Part shown: piece after piece, positions 16,515 to 25,627 of the stretch
Position numbering within the stretch: position 1 is the stretch's first letter
Layout: every line of letters begins with the position of its first letter
From: Mycobacterium paraffinicum
GTDB taxonomy: Bacteria; Actinomycetota; Actinomycetes; Mycobacteriales; Mycobacteriaceae
Direction of reading: 5' to 3'
Length of the DNA stretch: 64,000 bases
NCBI RefSeq assembly: GCF_001907675.1
Contig: NZ_MPNT01000025.1
Location: 1-64,000 of the forward strand
Program-made: the position numbers and the translations under genes
The notes under the pieces: model-generated
What the model saw: the letters and a program-made list of their open reading frames with translations, nothing else
The model's database searches: none
What the model was told of the DNA's origin: nothing

Positions 16515-16539
16515 TGGACGCTACGCCGCGGATGCGAGG

Positions 16540-17223
16540 ATGGCAACGATGACTTCGGAATTGACGCGAGGGCAGCACAGCGTCCGCGACGAAATGCTGC
16601 GCGCCGCCGTGGACCTGCTGCACGAGCACGGCCCGGACGCGCTGCAGACCCGCAAGGTCGCCGGCGCGGCCGGAACGTCGACGATGGCCGTCTACACCCA
16701 CTTCGGCGGGATGCGCGGCCTGATCGCCGAGGTGGCCGAGGAGGGGTTGCGCCAGTTCGACGCCGCGCTGTCGGTGCCGCAGACCGCCGACCCGGTCGCG
16801 GACCTGTTCGCGACCGGTGCGGCCTACCGGCGCTACGCGATCGAGCATCCGCACATGTACCGGCTGATGTTCGGCAGCACCAGCGCGCACGGCATCAACG
16901 CGCCGGTGGGCAACGTGCTGGCGCTGACGGTCGGCGAGATCGAGCAGAGCATTCCCAGCTTCGCCCACGTGGTGCGGGCCGTACAGCGATCGATGCGGGC
17001 GGGCCGGATCACGGTGGGCGACGCCGACGACGACCACGCCGTGGTCAGCACAGCGGCCCAGTTCTGGGCGCTGGTGCACGGGTTCGTGATGCTCGAGCTC
17101 GCCGGTTTCTACGGCGACGACGGCGCGGCGGTCGAATCGGTGCTCGGCTCGATGAAGTCGAATCTGGTTATCGCGCTGGGTGATTCACCCGAGCGCGCGA
17201 AACGGTCGCTGCACTCACGCTGA
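16540..17223 (+). CDS. TetR-family transcriptional regulator (Rv0653c homologue)
   Basis: A repressor of about 227 residues. The N-terminal helix-turn-helix includes QTRKVAGAAGTSTMAVYTHFGGMRGL, here given in two parts: QTRKVAGAAG and TSTMAVYTHFGG. The C-terminal part is the ligand and dimer domain and includes the IEHPHMYRLMFG segment seen in the WHG-type branch. Start codons at 16501, 16540 and 16549 are possible. 16501 lies inside the inverted repeat and is unlikely, so 16540 is used. Divergent from the carotenoid oxygenase, which I infer is its target; an apocarotenoid or related lipid may be the inducer. Confidence 0.85.
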   Translation: MATMTSELTRGQHSVRDEMLRAAVDLLHEHGPDALQTRKVAGAAGTSTMAVYTHFGGMRGLIAEVAEEGLRQFDAALSVPQTADPVADLFATGAAYRRYAIEHPHMYRLMFGSTSAHGINAPVGNVLALTVGEIEQSIPSFAHVVRAVQRSMRAGRITVGDADDDHAVVSTAAQFWALVHGFVMLELAGFYGDDGAAVESVLGSMKSNLVIALGDSPERAKRSLHSR

Positions 17224-17226
17224 GCG

Positions 17227-17264
17227 CACGAAACCCCCGGAAGGTCGCTTCCGGGGGTTTCGTG
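17227..17264. terminator. Bidirectional terminator hairpin
   Basis: Perfect 17-base arms (17227-17243 and 17248-17264) around a GTCG loop lie between the convergent TetR-family gene, which stops at 17223, and rplL, which stops at 17273. The arms begin and end with A- and T-rich stretches, so it can act on both strands. Confidence 0.9.
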
Positions 17265-17272
17265 ACGTGCAG

Positions 17273-17665
17273 CTACTTGACGGTGACGGTGGCGCCGGCG
17301 GCCTCGAGCTTGGCCTTGGCCTCGTCGGCGGCCTCCTTGGCGACCTTCTCCAGCAGCGGCTTGGGTGCGCTGTCGACCAGGTCCTTGGCCTCCTTGAGGC
17401 CCAGGCCGGAGACGATCTCGCGGACCACCTTGATGACGCCGATCTTCTTGTCGCCGGCGGCTTCGAGGATGACGTCGAACTCCGACTGCTCCTCGGCGGC
17501 CTCGGCGGGGGCGCCACCGGCGGCCGGGCCGGCCGCGGCGACGGCGACCGGGGCGGCCGCGGTGACCTCGAAGGTCTCCTCGAACTTCTTGACGAAGTCG
17601 GAGAGCTCCAACAGGGTCATTTCCTTGAAGGCGTCGAGCAGGTCGTCGGTAGACATTTTCGCCAT
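17273..17665 (-). CDS. rplL: 50S ribosomal protein L7/L12
   Basis: A 130-residue ribosomal stalk protein, the same length as in M. tuberculosis. It has the N-terminal dimerisation segment ([20 protein letters not shown]), an Ala/Pro hinge at about 35-60, and the conserved C-terminal factor-binding domain with [12 protein letters not shown]. Transcribed with rplJ, 43 bp upstream, as usual, and followed by a bidirectional terminator. Confidence 0.99.
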   Translation of the reverse strand: MAKMSTDDLLDAFKEMTLLELSDFVKKFEETFEVTAAAPVAVAAAGPAAGGAPAEAAEEQSEFDVILEAAGDKKIGVIKVVREIVSGLGLKEAKDLVDSAPKPLLEKVAKEAADEAKAKLEAAGATVTVK

Positions 17666-17708
17666 GGTGTGGGTCCTTCCTTGTTTTCCCAGGTTTGCGG
17701 GTTTGGTG

Positions 17709-18326
17709 TTATTCGGCTTCGGCCGGTGCCTCGGCCGTCTCGGCCGGTGCCTCGGGGGTTTCCTCGGCGGGGGCCGCCGGTGCTGCTGCGACCGGAGCCG
17801 CGGGCTCCGGCTCGGCGGGCTTCTTCTCCTGCAGTGCGGCCAGTAGGCGGGCCATCTGCGAGGTCGGGGCGGCGAACAGGCCGGCCGCCTTGGCGAGGTT
17901 GCCCTTCATGGCGCCGGCCAGCCTGGCCAGCAGCACCTCGCGCGACTCCAGGTCGGCGATGCGCTCGACCTCGGCGACGGTCAGCGCGCGACCGTCCATG
18001 TAGCCGCCCTTGATGACCAGCGCCTTGTGGTCCTTGGCGAAGGTCTTGATGGCCTTGGCGGCGTCGACCGGCTCGCCGGTGACGAACGCGATCGCGGTCG
18101 GCCCGGCGAACAGCTCGTCGAGGCCTTCGACGCCCGCCTCGGACGCCGCCCGCTTGATCAGCGTGTTCTTGGCCACCGAGTAGGTGGCCGAGCCGCTCAG
18201 CGACCGGCGCAGCTCGGCCAGGTTCGCCACGGTCAACCCGCGGTACTCGGTGATCAGGGTCGCGGTCGCGTCCCTGAACTGCTCGGCGATGTCTGCAACG
18301 GCGGTGGCCTTGTCAGCCCTGGCCAT
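17709..18326 (-). CDS. rplJ: 50S ribosomal protein L10 with extended C-terminus
   Basis: A 205-residue L10 protein that anchors L7/L12 dimers on the ribosome stalk. Residues up to about 165 match M. tuberculosis L10 closely (for example [20 protein letters not shown]). The last 40 or so residues form an Ala/Pro/Glu-rich acidic tail, making the protein roughly 27 residues longer than the 178-residue M. tuberculosis form. The start has AGGAGG just upstream. The gene is first in the rplJL pair, preceded by a structured leader. Confidence 0.98.
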   Translation of the reverse strand: MARADKATAVADIAEQFRDATATLITEYRGLTVANLAELRRSLSGSATYSVAKNTLIKRAASEAGVEGLDELFAGPTAIAFVTGEPVDAAKAIKTFAKDHKALVIKGGYMDGRALTVAEVERIADLESREVLLARLAGAMKGNLAKAAGLFAAPTSQMARLLAALQEKKPAEPEPAAPVAAAPAAPAEETPEAPAETAEAPAEAE

Positions 18327-18480
18327 GCGTACCTCCTGAAGTGAAAACCATGCGACGTGTCGTCTGTGATCACCCGTGGAACGACGAACGCCCCGGCGCA
18401 GGATGCGGCCGGGGCGTGAATGCGCGCCGGCGGGGCCGGCGCTGCTGCCTCGTCCTCCTGCGTGGGCCGCCGGGATACTC
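18327..18480 (-). promoter_or_regulatory. rplJ 5' leader, L10-leader-like hairpins
   Basis: The gap before rplJ contains a perfect 10-bp stem (18388-18397 with 18408-18417, 10-base loop) and, further upstream, a smaller GC-rich inverted repeat near 18427-18441. Bacterial rplJ leaders bind L10(L12)4 to repress their own translation, and this region is correctly placed for such autoregulation. I did not match it to a covariance model. Confidence 0.5.
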
Positions 18481-18583
18481 CCGGACCTTCAACCGATTGC
18501 TCGGTGACCGACGGTCTTCGGTGGATCGGGCACCAGGATAGCCTGACCCGTCGCCGTCAGCCAAAACGGCGGCCGTCCGGCGG

Positions 18584-19489
18584 TCAGCTGAGGCCGGCCA
18601 GCCGCGCCGCGCCGACCAGGCCCGCCTCGCCGCCGAGTTCGGCGCGAACCACCCGAAGACCGGCCAGGAAGTCCAGCCGCGCGTACTCGGCCAGCGTCTC
18701 CCGTAGCGGATCGAAGAGCAGGCCGCCGGAGTTGGCGACGCCTCCCCCGATGACGACGAGGTCCAGGTCGCAGACCGCGCCGACCGAGGCGATCATCGCC
18801 GCGAGCGCGGTGGCCCCCCGGTGGAATGCCCGGCCCGCCAACGGATCCCCGGCCGCCGCGGCGGCGGCCAGGTCGCGGGCGCCGGCCGTGGGCGGGGCGG
18901 ACCACCCGTTGGCCCGCGCCCAGCGCACCATGGACGGCCCGGAGGCGATGGCCTCGACGCAGCCGCGCCCGCCGCACACGCAGGGCGGGCCGCCGTCCTC
19001 CACCACCACGTGCCCGACGTGGCCGGCGTTGCCGGTGCGGCCGGTGTACGGAACGCCGCCCAGCACCAGCCCGCCGCCCACCCCGGTGGACACCACCATG
19101 CCCAGCAGGAAGTCCGCGCCGCGGCCCGCACCGCGCCAGTGCTCGCCCAGCGCCATGCACAGGCCGTCGCCGCCGAGCCGTACGGGGACGCCGGGCACCG
19201 CGGTCGCGACGCGGTCGCGCAGCGGGAAGCGTTGCCAGCCTTTGATGTTGACGGGGCTGACGGTTCCGGCGCGCAGGTCGATGGGCCCGGCCGACCCGAT
19301 ACCAACGGCGGCGACCGCACCGTCGGCCGCACGCAGCGCGTCGGCGATCGTCGCGTCGGCCGCGGCCCACACCTCCTCGGCCGCGCCTTTCGGCGTGGGC
19401 CGCACGACGGTGTGCACCAGTGTGCCGTCGGGATCGGCGAGGCCGGCGGCGATCTTGGTGCCGCCGATGTCCAGGCAGAGGGTGAGCAT
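18584..19489 (-). CDS. ROK-family sugar kinase (Rv0650 homologue)
   Basis: A 301-residue kinase of the ROK family, which phosphorylates hexoses such as glucose, mannose or N-acetyl sugars with ATP. The phosphate-binding start LCLDIGGTKIAAGL, the sugar-site region and the ROK zinc motif CVCGGRGCVEAI are all present. There is no N-terminal DNA-binding domain, so it is an enzyme and not a NagC-type repressor. The ATG at 19489 lies 5 bp after the preceding gene. In an operon downstream of a GH38 alpha-mannosidase, it may phosphorylate released mannose; that substrate is an inference. Confidence 0.88.
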   Translation of the reverse strand: MLTLCLDIGGTKIAAGLADPDGTLVHTVVRPTPKGAAEEVWAAADATIADALRAADGAVAAVGIGSAGPIDLRAGTVSPVNIKGWQRFPLRDRVATAVPGVPVRLGGDGLCMALGEHWRGAGRGADFLLGMVVSTGVGGGLVLGGVPYTGRTGNAGHVGHVVVEDGGPPCVCGGRGCVEAIASGPSMVRWARANGWSAPPTAGARDLAAAAAAGDPLAGRAFHRGATALAAMIASVGAVCDLDLVVIGGGVANSGGLLFDPLRETLAEYARLDFLAGLRVVRAELGGEAGLVGAARLAGLS

Positions 19490-19494
19490 CGCGA

Positions 19495-20106
19495 TCAGTG
19501 CCGGTGGGTGTTGTCGGGTTGGCGGGGGTCGCCCGGATGCTCGTAGCCGGGGGCGAGCCGCACCAGCGCCGCCCGCCGCGCGTCCAGCCACACCCGAAAG
19601 GCGCGGCGCCGGGCGGCACCGAGCAGATGGCCGGCGATCGCCGCTCGCACGTCGTCCAGCGGCGGCCCGGCCGGCGGCCGGACCCGCCAGCCGTGCGAAT
19701 CGCGACGCGGCACGGCGAACCGCAGCGGGTTGCGGGCGTGGTAGGCGGCCACCTCTTCGTCGGACACGCGCACGGCGGCGGTGACGTGCGCGAACAGCGC
19801 CCGGGCGCGGGGGTCGGCCAGCACGGCCGCCGCGACGCTGCCGATCTCCAGCCGCGCCGTCGCGTCGGGCAGCAGCTCCCGCTCCGCCGGCGCGCCCCGC
19901 CCGCTCAGGCCGCGGGCCTCGGCCTCGGCGGCGACGACCCGTTCGGTCACGATCAGCTGCGTCAGCCAGCGCCGCAGTTGGCGTCCCTCGGCGGTGCCGG
20001 CGGCCGGCAGCGTGGCCGCTCCGCGCCGGCCGCGCAGCCGCGTTTCGGCCGCGTCGACCGCCTCAACCGGAACCGCAACGCCGGCGACCGTCGCCGCCAC
20101 GCTCAT
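19495..20106 (-). CDS. Parvulin/SurA-like protein (Rv0649 position, labelled FabD2 there)
   Basis: A 203-residue protein whose ATG overlaps the stop of the GH38 mannosidase by 4 bp. The M. tuberculosis gene at this position carries the name FabD2, but the visible sequence has no GHSxG nucleophile motif of malonyl-CoA:ACP transacylases. Instead, the segment VSDEEVAAYHARNPLRFAVP and the preceding helices resemble SurA/parvulin-type chaperone or prolyl-isomerase proteins. There is no signal peptide, so it is probably cytosolic. The context suggests a helper for, or partner of, the large mannosidase. Function not established. Confidence 0.6.
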   Translation of the reverse strand: MSVAATVAGVAVPVEAVDAAETRLRGRRGAATLPAAGTAEGRQLRRWLTQLIVTERVVAAEAEARGLSGRGAPAERELLPDATARLEIGSVAAAVLADPRARALFAHVTAAVRVSDEEVAAYHARNPLRFAVPRRDSHGWRVRPPAGPPLDDVRAAIAGHLLGAARRRAFRVWLDARRAALVRLAPGYEHPGDPRQPDNTHRH

Positions 20107-23100
20107 GTCACGCTCACCTTGACCGCCGGGGTGTAGAGCAGCCGGCCGCCGCACCCGATCCGGACCAGGGCCCACCACTGGCCCGGCTCCAGCCAGGCCG
20201 GAGGGGTCACCGAGAAACGAAGGTCGGCGGTGTCGCGGGCGGGCAAGACCGCGCCCGCCGCGGCGGGGCCCAGCCACTCCCAGGTGCCCCACGGGCTGAT
20301 CAGGTGCGCCTCGAGCGCGAGGTCCGCCCCGGCGCGGCTGCCCACCGTGACGGTCAGCGCCGCCGCGGCGCCGGCGGCCACCTCGACGTCAGCCGGCCCC
20401 TCGGCGAGGTAGACCAGCTCCCCGTCGCCGGTAGCGCCGACCTCGACGATGCACACGTCCTCGACCGTCTGTCGCCAGGCGGCCGGGGCCTCGTCGCCGG
20501 TGATCCGGAGCTGGGCCCTGATCGGGTACCGCCCGGGGCTGGCGTGGGCGGGCACCGACACCGCCACCTCGGCCTCGCGGAAGTCGCCGCTGTGCAGCGC
20601 GAAGGGCAGCCCGTCGGGCTTGGCCGACCAGCCCCGCGGGCACACCAGGGTGATGGTGCCCGTCAGGGTGGCATCGCTGCAGTCGCTGGCCGCGGTGAGG
20701 CGCAGCACGACCTCGCCGCCCGGCTCGGCGGGCACTCGCACGGGGTGTAGGTGCGCGACGGCCGGCAGCCCGCCCAGCGGCGCGGGGCCCCGGTTGTGCA
20801 GCCAGTACCGCGCGTACAACGGCTGGGCGGTTTCGGCGTGCGGGGCCAGCGCGACGGACGGCGCTCGCTCGTGCGGCGTGCTCTCGAACCGGGCCAGCAC
20901 GGTGGCCACCTGGTAGCCGTGCAGCTCGAGCGGGCGACGGCCGGCGCGCGCGGTTTCGAGCAGGTCGGCCGGGCGGACGTCGCCGAGCTCGCCGATGTCC
21001 GAGCCGATGACCACGCTGGCCCGCGCCCCCGTCGTCTCCACCAGGCGCAGCGCCACCTCGCGCGGATCGACCGGCCGCGCGCTGCCCGCCGTGAGCGGGT
21101 TGCCGGCCGCCTTCAGGGCGGCCAGCTGCACCCGGGGCGCGGGTTCGACGCGCAGCAGGGATCCGGCCCCCGGCGCCGCGCCGCGCGCCCCGCCGGCGGT
21201 GACGGCGAGCAGCGGGTGGGCGAACTGCGCGCTGCGGCTGGGGATTTCGGCGCGCCGCCAGTCGCCGTCACCGCAAACCAGCGCGTAGTCGAAGGCGTGC
21301 GTCCAGTGCTGGAGCTGGAAGTTCGAGCCGTCCGGGGCGGTGCGGCGCGGCTCGTCGATCCAGGTGCCCGACGGCCAGCCGGTGCAGGACCGCATCAGCG
21401 CGGTGTGCAGCGTGCCCTCGACGTCGACGGCGAAGCCGGGGACACCGCGGTTGAGCAGGGCGACGGTGCGGTCCTGGAAGTCGTCGGTGCCCGCAGGCGC
21501 CCGCTGGGTGACGACGATTTCGGCGTCGCCGAGGTCGTCGGTCACCGCCGCGATCGCGGCGGCCAGGCCCGCTTCGTCGCGGCCGGCGATCACCAGCACC
21601 GGCAGCGCCGCCGGCGCGCGCAGGTCGGCGCCGGGCACCCACACCGCCGCCAACGGGGCGGCGGCCGGCACCCAGACCGTGGCCCGGCCGGTCGCCGCCA
21701 GCTGGCGGTCGAGCTCGTCGGTGTACGCCGGATCGGCCTGCGCCAGCACCGCCTTCGTGAAGGTGTTGCGGGCCGGCCCGCCCAGGGCGATCCGCACGTC
21801 GGGCAGGTTCGAATCGACCTCGAGGTCGCCGTAGCGGGACTTGTCCGCCCCGCTGCAGGTGGCCGTCACCCCGGCGCGCACCAGCGCGACCATCAGCTCG
21901 CGCGCCAGCGGCCCCGACTCCGCCTCGTCCGGGGTCACCACCTCGGCCACCGAGATCGCACGCACGGCTTGGCCGTGCGCCGGGCCCACACGGACGCGCG
22001 CCGGCGAGGACAGGCCGAACCAGCCGTAGGCCGGGTTGTCCAGGGTCCAGAGGTGCTGCGCGGTGTCCACCGAGCGCGCCCCGTCATGCAACAGGGCGAA
22101 GCCCCGCCCCACGACGGCGTCGCCGACCTCGCTGACCGGCATGGCGCCCGGCACCGGGCAGGGCCAGCGCAGCCGGACCAGCCGGTCGGCCCCGGTGAAC
22201 TCGTCGATGGTGGTGCGGCAGTCCACCCGCGGCACGCCGTCCCACAGGGTGATGGTCTGGGTGTAGCGCAGCAGCGCGCCGATCCGGCCGGTGACGACCA
22301 CCCGCTGCCCCAGCGGCCCGCGGTAGGCCCGCACCAGGGCCGCTGACTCCGACGAGCACACCACCGGCCCCCTCGGCAGTAGGTGCCACGGGCCCTCGCC
22401 CTGCGTCGGGTGCGACGGGTACTCCTCGTAGACGGCCAGCTCGTTGCCCACCCGGCCGTCGGCGATCAGCTCCCGGCCGTCGCAGACCAGGGACAGCACT
22501 CCCCCGCCGCGCGCCGGGTCCACCTCGAGGCGGCAGCGCTCGTTGGCGATGGCGGTGCCGGGCACCGCCTCCCAGCCGGCCGGGCCGCCGCCGGGAACGA
22601 GCCGGTAGGTCCGCCAGCCCAGCGACGGGACGTCGCGCGCCAGCCAGCTGACCGACCGGCCGCCGTCCTCGACGTGTGCGGGCAGCTCGCTGCCATCGGT
22701 GTCCAGCACCCGCACCCCGGCCGCCAGTGGCGCGTCGAGCCGCGCGGTGACGACGTCGGTGCGCCGCTGCGCCAGCGGGTTCCACACCACGACGTCCCCG
22801 CCGAGCTCGCGGGACAGCAGCGCCAGCGCGGCGTCGCGGGTCGCGCGGCCCAGCTCCCACGCGTCGCGCCAGCCGGTCAGCAGGTCGAGGTAGACCTGGT
22901 CGGACTCCGAGCCGGTGATGGCGTCGTGGTGCGCGCCGTAGGCCAGCTGGACCCAGGCCTTGGCCAGGGCGGCCTGCGGGTACTCGGCGCCGGCCGTCAG
23001 CCCGGCGAACACCGCGAACCGCTCGGCCTGCAGGACGGCGTTCTCCGCGGCCCGGTTGGCTTGCTTGGTGTCGATGTAGGACACGTCCTTGCCGGTGTAG

Positions 23101-24263
23101 ATCGGGTTCATGTCGCGGGTCTGCGGTGACGGCACGCTCGCGCGCTCGCCCAGCTCGGCGCGTACGGCCGCGAAGAACTCCCGCGGCAGCGCGCACACGA
23201 AGCGCGGCCAGGCGTAGCGCGCGGCCCAGTCGCGGTGGATGGCGGTGACCCATTTGTTCGGCGGCGTGTAGTCGGTGCCGACGGGCAGCAGCACGTTGCG
23301 CGTCAGCGCGACCCGCTTGAGCCGACGAAACAGCGCATAGGTGGCGTCCTCCGCCTCCGCGAGCGAGGCCGACTCGTCCATCCCCCAGCCCGCCCCGTAG
23401 TGCGCGGGCATGTAGTGGGTCAGCAGGCCGCGGCCGGACGGCGCGATCCACTCGAATTCGCTGCAGAACTGCATGCGGTCGACGTCACCGCCCGGGCCCC
23501 ACTGGTGGTGCGGACCCCGGGCCCACGAGCTCGACGTCAGCCCGGCGTCGGCGGCCATCCCGGGGAATTGGGGGTCGTGGCCGAACACGTCGAGCTGCCA
23601 GGCCGTGGCCGGGTCGGCGCCCAGAACGTGGCGCTGAAACCCTATGCCGTGCACCAGGTTTCGGATCGTGGTCTCCGGGCTGGTGAGGTTGGTGTTGGGC
23701 TCGTTGTAGGTGCCGCCCATCACCTCCACGCGGCCCTGCGCCAGGAAGCGGCGCAGGTCGGCGCGGTCCTCGGGGTGGGTGTCCCAGTACGGCTTGAGGT
23801 AGTCGACCTCGGCCAGCACGAACTTGTACTCCGGCTCTCGGCGGGCCATCTCGAGGTGCGCGTGGACGAGCTCGAAGCTGTTGGTCTGCCGGACCGGCGG
23901 GTCCGCGACCCACTCGCTGGTGTAGGCGCCCTGGGTGTTCCACCACACCGGGTCGTAGTGGAAGTGACTGACCATGAACATGGTCCAGCCGGGCTCGGCC
24001 ACGACGAACTCGAACGGCTGCGCGGCGCCGGCCGCCACCGCCCGCGCCGCCCGCGCCTGCCCTACCACCGGGCGGTCCACGCCGACGGGGACCTCGACCA
24101 CCTCGTCGCCGGCCCCGGCCACCGCCTCACCGCTCACGCCGTCCCCGTCGACGCGGATCGGCGTCGGCTCGGCCACCCCGGAAACGGCGACCCGCACCAG
24201 CTGTACCGGCGCGTCCGGCGGCCCGACGAACAGCTCGGTCGACTCGGCCGCAACCACGCGCAT
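20103..24263 (-). CDS. Alpha-mannosidase, glycoside hydrolase family 38 (Rv0648 homologue)
   Basis: A very large 1386-residue cytosolic glycosidase. The GH38 zinc-site segment HFHYDPVWWNTQ lies at about residue 100, and QLDVFGHDPQFPG carries the likely catalytic Asp nucleophile. A long C-terminal beta-rich part follows the catalytic barrel. There is no signal peptide, so it should act on mannosides inside the cell, for instance turning over polymethylated or phosphatidylinositol mannosides or recycled mannan pieces. It heads the operon GH38, parvulin-like protein, ROK kinase, with 4-bp and 5-bp spacing between genes. The N-terminal 90 residues before the motif are a variable beta-rich region. 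Confidence 0.92.
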   Translation of the reverse strand: MRVVAAESTELFVGPPDAPVQLVRVAVSGVAEPTPIRVDGDGVSGEAVAGAGDEVVEVPVGVDRPVVGQARAARAVAAGAAQPFEFVVAEPGWTMFMVSHFHYDPVWWNTQGAYTSEWVADPPVRQTNSFELVHAHLEMARREPEYKFVLAEVDYLKPYWDTHPEDRADLRRFLAQGRVEVMGGTYNEPNTNLTSPETTIRNLVHGIGFQRHVLGADPATAWQLDVFGHDPQFPGMAADAGLTSSSWARGPHHQWGPGGDVDRMQFCSEFEWIAPSGRGLLTHYMPAHYGAGWGMDESASLAEAEDATYALFRRLKRVALTRNVLLPVGTDYTPPNKWVTAIHRDWAARYAWPRFVCALPREFFAAVRAELGERASVPSPQTRDMNPIYTGKDVSYIDTKQANRAAENAVLQAERFAVFAGLTAGAEYPQAALAKAWVQLAYGAHHDAITGSESDQVYLDLLTGWRDAWELGRATRDAALALLSRELGGDVVVWNPLAQRRTDVVTARLDAPLAAGVRVLDTDGSELPAHVEDGGRSVSWLARDVPSLGWRTYRLVPGGGPAGWEAVPGTAIANERCRLEVDPARGGGVLSLVCDGRELIADGRVGNELAVYEEYPSHPTQGEGPWHLLPRGPVVCSSESAALVRAYRGPLGQRVVVTGRIGALLRYTQTITLWDGVPRVDCRTTIDEFTGADRLVRLRWPCPVPGAMPVSEVGDAVVGRGFALLHDGARSVDTAQHLWTLDNPAYGWFGLSSPARVRVGPAHGQAVRAISVAEVVTPDEAESGPLARELMVALVRAGVTATCSGADKSRYGDLEVDSNLPDVRIALGGPARNTFTKAVLAQADPAYTDELDRQLAATGRATVWVPAAAPLAAVWVPGADLRAPAALPVLVIAGRDEAGLAAAIAAVTDDLGDAEIVVTQRAPAGTDDFQDRTVALLNRGVPGFAVDVEGTLHTALMRSCTGWPSGTWIDEPRRTAPDGSNFQLQHWTHAFDYALVCGDGDWRRAEIPSRSAQFAHPLLAVTAGGARGAAPGAGSLLRVEPAPRVQLAALKAAGNPLTAGSARPVDPREVALRLVETTGARASVVIGSDIGELGDVRPADLLETARAGRRPLELHGYQVATVLARFESTPHERAPSVALAPHAETAQPLYARYWLHNRGPAPLGGLPAVAHLHPVRVPAEPGGEVVLRLTAASDCSDATLTGTITLVCPRGWSAKPDGLPFALHSGDFREAEVAVSVPAHASPGRYPIRAQLRITGDEAPAAWRQTVEDVCIVEVGATGDGELVYLAEGPADVEVAAGAAAALTVTVGSRAGADLALEAHLISPWGTWEWLGPAAAGAVLPARDTADLRFSVTPPAWLEPGQWWALVRIGCGGRLLYTPAVKVSVT

Positions 24264-24359
24264 GCTCGCACTCTACGGCGAGCCCACGGCGGCGATGAGG
24301 CCATTTCGCCGCAAGAAACCAGAAGACGCCTGTCGGCGGTGGATGGAAAGCTATGGGCC

Positions 24360-24881
24360 ATGGCGGATCTGACCACGCAACTCGCCGACCAACTCGACTG
24401 GCACTGGCGCGCGCAGCTGCGCCCACGCCTGGACGGCCTGTCCGACGACGAGTACTTCTGGCAGCCGGTGCCCAACTGCTGGACCGTGCATCCGGACGGG
24501 TCGGTGGACTTCGAATTCCCCCCACCCAGCCCGGCGCCCTTCACCACGATCGCCTGGCGGATGGCCCACGTAATCGTCGGCGTGTTCGCCATGCGCAGCC
24601 ACCACCACTTCGGCGGACCCGCGGCCAGCTTCCAGAGTTGGGAATTCGCGACCGACGCCGGCACCGCCCTGCGGCAACTCGACCAGACGTACGCCACGTG
24701 GATCCACGGCGTGCGGTCGCTGTCGGCCGCGGACCTGACCCGCCGCTGCGGACCGGCGGAAGGGCCGTACGCCGACCACGCGCTGAGCGAGCTGGTCTTG
24801 CACATCAACCGGGAAGCGATCCACCACGGTGCCGAAATCTCTTGCCTGCGTGACCTTTACGTCCACAACAGGAAGGATTGA
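24360..24881 (+). CDS. DinB-like (DinB_2) superfamily protein
   Basis: A 173-residue helical-bundle protein of the DinB/YfiT type. The conserved histidines of this metal-binding fold are suggested by WRMAHVIVG (about residue 60) and HINREAIHHGAEI near the end. Many relatives are mycothiol-dependent transferases or hydrolases. The long upstream open frame is not coding; the ATG at 24360 begins just where similarity starts. It is divergent from the GH38 gene (96-bp gap) and is followed 2 bp after its stop by a second DinB-type gene, so the two form an operon. Confidence 0.75.
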   Translation: MADLTTQLADQLDWHWRAQLRPRLDGLSDDEYFWQPVPNCWTVHPDGSVDFEFPPPSPAPFTTIAWRMAHVIVGVFAMRSHHHFGGPAASFQSWEFATDAGTALRQLDQTYATWIHGVRSLSAADLTRRCGPAEGPYADHALSELVLHINREAIHHGAEISCLRDLYVHNRKD

Positions 24882-24883
24882 CC

Positions 24884-25477
24884 ATGCCCGCCCTCGCCCC
24901 GCCCGTGTCCGACGAACGCAGCGCCCTGCGCGAGTACCTGGCATTTCACCAGAGCGCCTACTTCGCGGTCAGCTACGGCCTCACCGACGACCAGGCCCGG
25001 TCCACCGCCTCCGTCAGCGCGCTGTCGATCGGCGGGCTGGTCAAGCACGCCACCGGGATGCAACGCAGCTGGATGCGACGCGTCGCCGCCGCGCCGGACG
25101 CGCCGCCGAAGGACACGCGCCCGTTCGAGCAGATCGCGCAGGAATTCGCGGATCAGCACGTGATGCGGCCCGATGAGACGCTGGACGGGTTGCTGCGGGC
25201 CTTCGAAAAACAGAACGCGGAGTCGCTGCGGTTGGTGGAGACCGCGGACCTCGACGCCGCGGTGCCCGTGCCGAAGGACATCCCCTGGTTCCCCAAGAAC
25301 CAGGAGGCCTGGTCGGTGCGCTGGGTGATCCTGCACGTCATCAACGAGCTGGCCCGGCACGCCGGGCACGCCGACATCATCCGCGAATCCATCGACGGCG
25401 CCACGATGTACGAGCTGATCGCGGCGCTGGAGGGGTGGGCGATCCAGGGCTGGGTGCAACCCTGGGCGAGACCCTGA
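24884..25477 (+). CDS. DinB-like (DUF664) superfamily protein
   Basis: A 197-residue four-helix-bundle protein of the DUF664/DinB group. The family histidine pattern is visible in GGLVKHATGMQRSW (about 50) and ELARHAGHADIIRE (about 160). These folds commonly bind zinc and often use mycothiol in actinobacteria. The ATG at 24884 has AGGAAGG upstream and lies 2 bp after the stop of the previous DinB-like gene; a TTG at 24878 is an alternative. The tandem pair looks like an old duplication with divergence. The substrate is unknown. Confidence 0.78.
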   Translation: MPALAPPVSDERSALREYLAFHQSAYFAVSYGLTDDQARSTASVSALSIGGLVKHATGMQRSWMRRVAAAPDAPPKDTRPFEQIAQEFADQHVMRPDETLDGLLRAFEKQNAESLRLVETADLDAAVPVPKDIPWFPKNQEAWSVRWVILHVINELARHAGHADIIRESIDGATMYELIAALEGWAIQGWVQPWARP

Positions 25478-25627
25478 GCACCGAGCCCTGCACCAGAACC
25501 TGTACTCAGGGCGAAATTCGGGCCGCCGGTTTTACGCCATGAATGCACGCTCGCCGCTCCGCGATCTCCGGTGAGCGCGGTCACAGCGAATTGGGCCTCG
25601 ACACCGCCGATTTGGCAGACTGCTGGA

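Noticed and set aside
16501..16539. Earlier ATG for the TetR-family gene
   Set aside because: It lies inside the inverted repeat that looks like an operator and lacks a ribosome-binding site.
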